This document shows positions 58,666 through 64,000 of a stretch of DNA of 64,000 nt, in pieces. Below the pieces are notes generated by a model that did no database searches, had not been told where the DNA came from, and saw nothing but the letters and a program-made list of their open reading frames with translations. The position numbers were made by a program, and so were the translations under genes. Each line of letters begins with the position of its first letter. Within the stretch, counting starts at the first letter, position 1. This stretch comes from an uncultured bacterium (GTDB lineage: Bacteria > Bacillota > Clostridia > Lachnospirales > Lachnospiraceae): contig CANRVD010000003.1 in the NCBI GenBank assembly GCA_947643145.1, forward strand, positions 1 to 64,000, written 5' to 3'.

Positions 58666-58696
58666 ATTCTAACACTTCAAGTATACTTGAAGTCAA
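58666..58696 (-). promoter_or_regulatory. MerR-type promoter and operator of the GH43 operon
   Basis: On the minus strand TTGACT (58696-58691) and TAGAAT (58671-58666) are separated by 19 bp, the overlong spacing used by MerR regulators. The spacer contains most of a perfect 20-bp palindrome, ACTTCAAGTATACTTGAAGT (58674-58693). The divergent merR gene starts 43 bp away. Confidence 0.85.
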
Positions 58697-58735
58697 CAGA
58701 TATAAATAGAAAAGCAAAAAGAAATGAGGTGCATT

Positions 58736-59146
58736 ATGAATACTTATACTATTAAGGAGATGCGGGAAAAATTCGATATTCCCTCCTCAACACTTCGCTA
58801 TTACGAAGATATGGGACTCTTTCCCGAAGTAAAGCGCACCAAAACTAACCAGCGGATTTATACAGATGACCACATAAACCGCCTGTGTGCCATTAACTGT
58901 TTTAAAAGAACAGGGCTTCCAATGGCCAAAATTCACGATTTCTTTGAATATTCCGAGAATTTACCTGACCATATTGACGATATTATATTTATGATGGAAA
59001 GTCACGAAAAAGACATGTTATGCCAAATCGAAAAAATGCAGCAGGATTTGAAACATATTCAGCAGAAAGTCCGTTATTATAACCAGATTAAAATTGCCAT
59101 AGAGCAGAAAACGCCCTGGCCCTGTTATGACGACTGCGAGCAGTAA
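58736..59146 (+). CDS. MerR family transcriptional regulator
   Basis: The 136-residue protein begins with a winged helix (MNTYTIKEMREKF, then IPSSTLRYYEDMGLFPEVKR) followed by the usual second wing and a coiled-coil dimer helix (about 85-120). The tail has CYDDC, a Cys pair that might bind metal or sense redox or aldehyde stress. The ATG at 58736 has GAGGTG 6 nt upstream; an earlier ATG at 58724 lacks one. It is divergent from the GH43/aldo-keto reductase operon, whose promoter has the hallmark 19-bp spacer and palindrome, so it should bind there and untwist the promoter on activation. AdhR-like aldehyde sensing is plausible. Confidence 0.9.
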   Translation: MNTYTIKEMREKFDIPSSTLRYYEDMGLFPEVKRTKTNQRIYTDDHINRLCAINCFKRTGLPMAKIHDFFEYSENLPDHIDDIIFMMESHEKDMLCQIEKMQQDLKHIQQKVRYYNQIKIAIEQKTPWPCYDDCEQ

Positions 59147-59172
59147 CCTAAATGAATGAAACGGAGGAATCT

Positions 59173-59835
59173 ATGAGACTTAGAAATATCAGAGGCTCTC
59201 AGGAGCGAATCCTTGAGAATCCTTATACAATACAGACAGACGGCACAAACGGTGAGGACTACAAAGGCTTATGGCGAGAAAGGATATTCCAGAACAGCAA
59301 CCCGATTCATATAGAAATCGGCATGGGCAAAGGTCAGTTCATCACCCAGCTTGCCAAAGAGAATCCAAATATAAACTTTCTCGGGATTGAAAAGTATTCC
59401 AGCGTCCTGGTTCGTGCCCTGGATAAAAGAGACGCACTGGAAACAGATAATCTGATTTTCCTGCGGATGGATGCCGAAAATCTTACCTCCTATTTTGCCC
59501 CTGATGAGATTGATAAAATTTACCTTAATTTTTCTGATCCCTGGCCGAAAGACCGTCATGCTAAAAGGCGTCTCACTTCTACAAACTTTTTGGCACTCTA
59601 TGATAAGATATTAAAAAAAGACGGATATCTGCAATTTAAAACAGATAACCGTCCGCTTTTTGACTTTTCACTGGAACAGCTGGAAGAAGCCGGCTGGACA
59701 CAGGATGAAGTTTCCTTTGATTTGCACAAAAATGGCCCAGCGCCAAACAATATAATGACCGAATATGAAGAAAAATTCTATCAGCTTGGAAATCCAATCT
59801 GCCGTTTTGTCGCACACAGAGACATGGACAACTAA
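59173..59835 (+). CDS. trmB: tRNA (guanine-N7-)-methyltransferase
   Basis: The 220-residue protein methylates G46 of tRNA with SAM. It has IHIEIGMGKGQFI (SAM site), FLGIEKYSSVLVRAL, the NFSDPWPKDRHAKRRL signature with the catalytic Asp, and the C-terminal TEYEEKF. GGAGG precedes the ATG at 59173 (MRLRNIRGSQ); an in-frame ATG at 59152 is less likely. It is 26 bp downstream of the MerR gene and may be co-transcribed with it. It is convergent with the permease gene, with a 6-bp gap. Confidence 0.95.
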   Translation: MRLRNIRGSQERILENPYTIQTDGTNGEDYKGLWRERIFQNSNPIHIEIGMGKGQFITQLAKENPNINFLGIEKYSSVLVRALDKRDALETDNLIFLRMDAENLTSYFAPDEIDKIYLNFSDPWPKDRHAKRRLTSTNFLALYDKILKKDGYLQFKTDNRPLFDFSLEQLEEAGWTQDEVSFDLHKNGPAPNNIMTEYEEKFYQLGNPICRFVAHRDMDN

Positions 59836-59841
59836 CACGGT

Positions 59842-61113
59842 CTACTTTTTCTCTATTGCTTTCAGTGCCTTAATCTCTTTTCCTTTTAAACGGCTGCTGA
59901 CTGCCTTATTCAACAGAAAGGCAACAACAGCCACTACAGGTACGCCAATGAACATTCCCAGTACGCCAAAATATGCCCCGCCTACCGTAATGGCAAAAAT
60001 AACCCAAATCGGGCTTAGTCCTGTCGACTGGCCTAACAGCCTTGGTCCCAGAATCAGACCGTCAAACTGCTGGAGAATTAAAATCATAATAGCAAAAATA
60101 ATTGCTGATTCCCAGTCGGTACACAAATAAATCAACACCCCCGGAACAGCACCAATAAAAGGGCCAAAATAAGGTATCATATTTGTAATACCAACAATAA
60201 CACTCAATAAAACTGCATAAGGCAATCCGATAATGTTCATTGCCACACAGCAGATACATCCAATAATCAGGGAATCAATCGCCTTGCTAATCAAAAAAGC
60301 ACCAAAGATGTCATTGCATTCCCGCAGGGTTGTACAAACTGCATCTCCCTTTTCTTCCGGAAATATTGCATATACCACCCGTTTTGCCTGATAACGAAAT
60401 TTATCCTTGCTGTAAATCATATAGATAGAAACGAAAATTCCCAATAACAGATTAATTGCAAGCTTTACAATAGAGACTGACAGGGAATATACCATCGGAA
60501 TCAGATTACCCATCAGGTTTGTCCCATAATCAATCAGATTTGGAACCATTTTCGCAAGCTGGTCATTGGCAACCTTAAAATCCATTTCCGGGTATTTCTT
60601 TTGAAAATACATCAGTTCCCCCATTAACTTGCGATATATGGATGGAATCTTGTCCGTCAGCTCCTGTATACTCTGTCCCATCTGCGGAATAACAAATACA
60701 AATGCGATTGCAATAAACCCTAAAACCAGCACATATGCTAACACAATGGAAATACATTTCACCACTTTCTCATGCTTTCCCTTTGTTATCCATCTATGAA
60801 TCCCCTTCTGAATCCGCCCCACTAACGGTATCAGAAAATAAGCTGTCAGCAGGCCGATGAAAAATGGCGATAACACACCTGCCAGATTCGATAAAAACGC
60901 TGTTGTCTCCCCCCAATGGGCAATCAGAATATAAATCACGATAGATGCCGTAATCACAAACAATGCATAGCGGCAGACAGCCATATATTTCGTATTTATC
61001 TGAAACCAATGAATCGGCTTGCTTTCTGTCTCCTGCCCCGATACCTTCCCCTCGCCCTTCTTCTCTTTTTCTGCTTCCAGCATCTTTTTTGCTTCTGTTT
61101 CCTGTCTTGCCAT
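59842..61113 (-). CDS. AI-2E (DUF20/PerM) family permease
   Basis: The 423-residue membrane protein has about eight hydrophobic segments, with the soluble insert MGQSIQELTDKIPSIYRKLM and the family signature NMIPYFGPFIGAVPG, then GLILGPRLLGQSTGLSP. The first 38 residues are charged and cytoplasmic. Members export small molecules or act as Na+/H+ antiporters; the AI-2 label is historical and the substrate is unknown. The ATG at 61113 is preceded by AAGGAAGGG. It is monocistronic and convergent with trmB. Confidence 0.92.
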   Translation of the reverse strand: MARQETEAKKMLEAEKEKKGEGKVSGQETESKPIHWFQINTKYMAVCRYALFVITASIVIYILIAHWGETTAFLSNLAGVLSPFFIGLLTAYFLIPLVGRIQKGIHRWITKGKHEKVVKCISIVLAYVLVLGFIAIAFVFVIPQMGQSIQELTDKIPSIYRKLMGELMYFQKKYPEMDFKVANDQLAKMVPNLIDYGTNLMGNLIPMVYSLSVSIVKLAINLLLGIFVSIYMIYSKDKFRYQAKRVVYAIFPEEKGDAVCTTLRECNDIFGAFLISKAIDSLIIGCICCVAMNIIGLPYAVLLSVIVGITNMIPYFGPFIGAVPGVLIYLCTDWESAIIFAIMILILQQFDGLILGPRLLGQSTGLSPIWVIFAITVGGAYFGVLGMFIGVPVVAVVAFLLNKAVSSRLKGKEIKALKAIEKK

Positions 61114-61218
61114 ACTTTTTTATCCCTTCCTTTCCCTCTCTTCTTACCTATTAAAAAGTATAGCTTATTTTTCGGACTTTGAAAACCATACACAGCAAAT
61201 TTAAGGTTATCTTTATAT

Positions 61219-62370
61219 TTACCGCTCCTGCTGCTGGTATTTTGCAGCTGCCAGTACAATGCCTGCCAGCGCAAACAGGAACAGCACCTGTATGCCAATG
61301 CAGGTAAGCACCTCCGTCTTAATGTTTCCAGTAATTTCCGCATAGTCTGTCAGCAGGTTATTTACTGTCATATACCAGTAAGTCGGCAGAAACTTTGCAA
61401 TATTCTTAATCTGCTCTCCCATCACATTAAGCGGGACAAAGACACCGCCCAGAAAACAAAGGCCTAAAGAAACAGGCACTATTATCATATTAATTTGCAT
61501 TTCCTTCTTGGCCAGCATTCCTACCAGATAAGCAATTTCCAAAGCTCCTAACATATTGATAAAGCTATTCAGCATATACCATAAAAGATTCGTTGATTCC
61601 AATAAATCCTTACCATAAATCAAGACTGCCAGCAACAGGCAGATTACATATACAAGACTTCCCAGTGCCACAAAGGCAAAAATAGATTCGCCATTCTGTC
61701 TTAACAAGGATACTGCCGATGCCATCGTCCGGTTCTTGACTGCTCGCTCTCTGAAGAAGAATAGAACTTTTCCAAGCACTTCGCCGCATACACAGATAAA
61801 CAAATAGGTTAAAAATTGAAAATAATAGGAATATCCCGGCACTTCGCCGCCATGTCCATTTATATCCATAATAGAAACTTTACTTTCTTTCTGTGCCTGT
61901 ACCTTCCTAAAACTTTCTGTTATGCTATATCCTGCCGTATGATAAGTATGCACGTTGCTAATAAAACTGTTTATCTGCTGTTCCAGATAAATTCCACGAT
62001 AGCTGCCAGGACTATTTGTAAGAAGAATTCCATTTTTGCCGGAAAGTGCCTTTTCTTCAAACCCATTTACTATCCTCAATACAACATAATTCCCTTTATA
62101 ATATAATTGTTCCGATAATTTTGCCTTATCTTCGTCCTCCATACTGACATTATGAATCTTTTTCAAATAATTAACCAGACAGTCAGAAAACTCGCTTTTG
62201 TCAGAGTCAACTATGGCAACCTCCACTTTCTGATCTGAAAAATCACCCACTGCTTCTTTAGCATTCGCTGCCTGCAGCAGAATCGCGATTGCAATAAAAA
62301 TCGCAAAATATAAAATTGCTGTACTCAGATTTCTTTTAAAGATTAAAAAATATCCCTTAAATACTGTCAT
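61219..62370 (-). CDS. ABC-2 type exporter permease, second subunit
   Basis: The 383-residue protein has an N-terminal helix (about 15-35), a large extracytoplasmic domain (about 40-190) and five helices in the C-terminal half, the pattern of YhgE/YhfE-NodJ-like ABC-2 permeases. GGAGGG lies 6 nt upstream of the ATG at 62370, inside the preceding permease gene, so the genes overlap by 14 bp and are coupled. With the upstream permease and ATPase it forms a heteromeric exporter. Substrate unknown. Confidence 0.9.
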   Translation of the reverse strand: MTVFKGYFLIFKRNLSTAILYFAIFIAIAILLQAANAKEAVGDFSDQKVEVAIVDSDKSEFSDCLVNYLKKIHNVSMEDEDKAKLSEQLYYKGNYVVLRIVNGFEEKALSGKNGILLTNSPGSYRGIYLEQQINSFISNVHTYHTAGYSITESFRKVQAQKESKVSIMDINGHGGEVPGYSYYFQFLTYLFICVCGEVLGKVLFFFRERAVKNRTMASAVSLLRQNGESIFAFVALGSLVYVICLLLAVLIYGKDLLESTNLLWYMLNSFINMLGALEIAYLVGMLAKKEMQINMIIVPVSLGLCFLGGVFVPLNVMGEQIKNIAKFLPTYWYMTVNNLLTDYAEITGNIKTEVLTCIGIQVLFLFALAGIVLAAAKYQQQER

Positions 62371-63493
62371 AACGAACCCTCCTAATCATCAAAAAGCTGC
62401 CAAGTACAAAGACAACTGCCCATCCCGCCATAGATAACATATCTCTTGTGTATCTGGCTGAATCCCAATAAATTGATACACAATAAAAAGCATCACTGAT
62501 TAAGGAGGCTGGATTAATCCGGTTCAAAAACGGGCAGTACTCTTCAAGCAAGCCTTTGATACCTCCCACCATCAAACCAGATAAAAAACTGCTTCCAAGG
62601 CTGACTGACAGCATAATTGCCAGCTTAACCCCTTCCTTCCACCTGCCCACGCTTCCAACTAACATTCCCATAGAAACCCCAATAATAGAGCCTAAGACAG
62701 AAACAGGCATTATCTTTCCCATATCCCCGCTTATGTCCAGCTTTAAAACTCCTATCATATATACAAGCAGTACGCTAACATCTATAATATTAAAAATGCA
62801 GACCACAATAAAATCAGCAAACAACTGCTGTATCTTACTGACTGCCCCAATACAGCGTCTGGCCCCAACCGGATTGACATTTGCCTGAAGGGTAACCGCC
62901 GCTTCAAGCCCTAAAAAGCACCCAAACATACAGGTCATTGCAATCAGGGAAAAGAAATACTGAATCATCCCGTCTGTTTCCTTTCCGCCAAGCGTTGCTT
63001 CCTTGACGTATTCTGTCTGCATGGCAGAACTGCTAATCCTATCAATTACTTTTAATAAACTTTCTGGTTTTTCCTTTGATACTGTCTGAATAATCTCTGC
63101 ATTTCTTTCATAGGACTCCAGCAAAGCCTTTAGTATGCTCTCCTCAACTCCTGCTGATGCCACTACAAGCTCTGGCTCTGCATCTACATAATAGATTCCA
63201 AAAACCTTTCCATCCTTTAGAGCCTCTTTTGCCTCTTTTTCTGACATTTCCTCTACAGAAATCAAATCCTCTTCACTATCCGCAATAAATTGCAGGAAGG
63301 AACCAAATGTTTTTGCTTCCTTTTCCTCACTTTTTACTACAACTGCCGTATCAATGCACTCCAGATGATTGTCAAGATTTCCAAATGTCACATAAAATAA
63401 TGTGCAAAGAATCAACGGGAATAATAACGACCAAAACATCGTTATCTTATCCCGGAACAGGCCCAATGCCCGATATTTCATAAGCTGTAACAT
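62357..63493 (-). CDS. ABC-2 type exporter permease, first subunit
   Basis: The 378-residue protein has the same plan: N-terminal helix (LFRDKITMFWSLLFPLIL), outer domain (about 35-175) and five C-terminal helices, including LGSIIGVSMGMLVGSVG. The start is either the ATG at 63493 (AAAGGA 8 nt upstream) or the ATG two codons earlier at 63499 with poor spacing; the former is preferred. It lies 38 bp after the ATPase gene. Exporters with two such permeases and one ATPase often remove peptides or lipophilic drugs. Confidence 0.9.
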   Translation of the reverse strand: MLQLMKYRALGLFRDKITMFWSLLFPLILCTLFYVTFGNLDNHLECIDTAVVVKSEEKEAKTFGSFLQFIADSEEDLISVEEMSEKEAKEALKDGKVFGIYYVDAEPELVVASAGVEESILKALLESYERNAEIIQTVSKEKPESLLKVIDRISSSAMQTEYVKEATLGGKETDGMIQYFFSLIAMTCMFGCFLGLEAAVTLQANVNPVGARRCIGAVSKIQQLFADFIVVCIFNIIDVSVLLVYMIGVLKLDISGDMGKIMPVSVLGSIIGVSMGMLVGSVGRWKEGVKLAIMLSVSLGSSFLSGLMVGGIKGLLEEYCPFLNRINPASLISDAFYCVSIYWDSARYTRDMLSMAGWAVVFVLGSFLMIRRVRYDSI

Positions 63494-63531
63494 ACGCATT
63501 TTCCTTTCTTAATTACTTTGGAAGTTAAATA

Positions 63532-64000
63532 CTAATCCCTAAGTTCCTTTCCTGTAATTTCCAAAAATACATCATTCAGGGTCGGAAGCTCTGAAAAAAT
63601 CTTTCCACAACTGATTTCCCGTTCCTGCAGATAATGCAGCACACGCATTAAATTCTGTTTGGCACTGCTGCAGCAAATCACCAGTTTCTGATTCTCATAT
63701 TCTGTCTGAAATACATGTGGAAGTTCCTTTATTTCCTGCAGATGCTCCTTATCTAAAGCGATTCCTTCTATGGTAATGCGCTCCCCCATCTTAATCATCG
63801 CTTTTAATTCTTCCTTCGTCCCTACCGCAATGCTTCTGCCGTGATCCAAGATTGCAATTCTGGTACAAATCTGCTCTACCTCCTCCATGTAGTGGGAAGT
63901 ATAAATAATCGTTGCACCCTCTTTATTTAATTTCTGGATTCCTTCCAGAATATGGTTACGGCTCTGTGGGTCTACGGCAACTGTCGGCTCATCCATAATA
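63532..64000 (-). CDS. ABC exporter ATP-binding protein, N-terminal part outside window
   Basis: The frame enters at the right edge with MDEPTVAVDPQSRNHILEG, the Walker B and D-loop, then IIYTSHYMEEVEQ with the H-loop His, and ends at 63532 with a C-terminal regulatory domain (about 155 residues visible). Walker A, the Q-loop and signature motif lie beyond the window. It is first of three genes with the two permeases, 38 bp upstream of the first. The DrrA-like sequence suggests drug or lipid export. Confidence 0.92.
   Translation of the reverse strand, partial: IMDEPTVAVDPQSRNHILEGIQKLNKEGATIIYTSHYMEEVEQICTRIAILDHGRSIAVGTKEELKAMIKMGERITIEGIALDKEHLQEIKELPHVFQTEYENQKLVICCSSAKQNLMRVLHYLQEREISCGKIFSELPTLNDVFLEITGKELRD

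Noticed and set aside
1..64000. tRNA genes, rRNA, CRISPR arrays, intact IS elements or prophage genes
   Set aside because: None was recognised on either strand; repeats seen are short inverted-repeat elements without transposase and without regular spacers.

Overview
The window looks like chromosome of a low-GC anaerobic Clostridia member, most probably a Lachnospiraceae gut commensal. Support: AT-rich composition, strong AGGAGG ribosome sites, a tryptophan T-box, and a set of secreted lysine-rich fibronectin-III/Ig-domain proteins and glycosidases typical of fibre- and mucin-using Lachnospiraceae. No tRNA, rRNA, CRISPR array, intact insertion sequence or prophage was seen. Almost all genes lie on the minus strand; the plus-strand genes are a class-II aminotransferase, an orphan binding lipoprotein, a 53-residue ORF with its own promoter and terminator, and a MerR regulator with trmB.

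Layout. 1-6.5 kb: a leftward operon of poorly characterised genes: a giant two-beta-domain/helical-repeat protein (DUF5717-like), a degenerate actin/Hsp70-fold protein (DUF5716-like), a TPR protein and a charged coiled-coil protein cut by the window edge. 6.8-13 kb: CobD/HisC-like aminotransferase, MATE exporter, HD-GYP protein, orphan TrpX-type binding lipoprotein, AAA+/PD-(D/E)XK ATPase. 13-18 kb: a secreted duplicated-domain adhesin and a GH5 glucanase with matching signal peptides. 18-25 kb: the small-ORF unit, glyS, recO, a YqzL-like gene, era and an M16C protease. 25-29 kb: rhamnulokinase, a class II aldolase and a Cache-GGDEF protein. 29-36 kb: an M60-like mucin peptidase carrying a dockerin, followed by a cohesin-like/FN3 protein. 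36-42.5 kb: trpEGDCBA under a T-box, without trpF. 42.5-53 kb: DUF1292 protein, glmS, two cell-envelope proteins, a two-component system, DUF975 membrane protein, FN3-cysteine-hydrolase protein and an ABC exporter. 53-64 kb: argC, Dabb protein, NUDIX, a MerR-controlled GH43/aldo-keto reductase operon, trmB, an AI-2E-type permease and an ABC-2 exporter cut at the right edge.

Several parts fit together as nutrient foraging at the cell surface: GH5 and its sister adhesin for beta-glucan, GH43 for arabinan/xylan side chains, the M60 peptidase for glycoproteins, and rhamnose/fucose-type sugar phosphate breakdown inside the cell.

The most notable observations are the DUF5717/ASKHA/TPR operon; a family of short non-coding inverted-repeat elements whose ends read GTTACTATTCAC and which recur in at least seven intergenic spaces; the loss of trpF exactly where a fragment of this repeat forms the end of trpC; a dockerin and cohesin-like domain in adjacent genes; the isolated promoter-leader-53-residue ORF-terminator unit; and a 19-bp-spacer MerR promoter. 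Function assignments rest on reading the translated sequences, without database searches.
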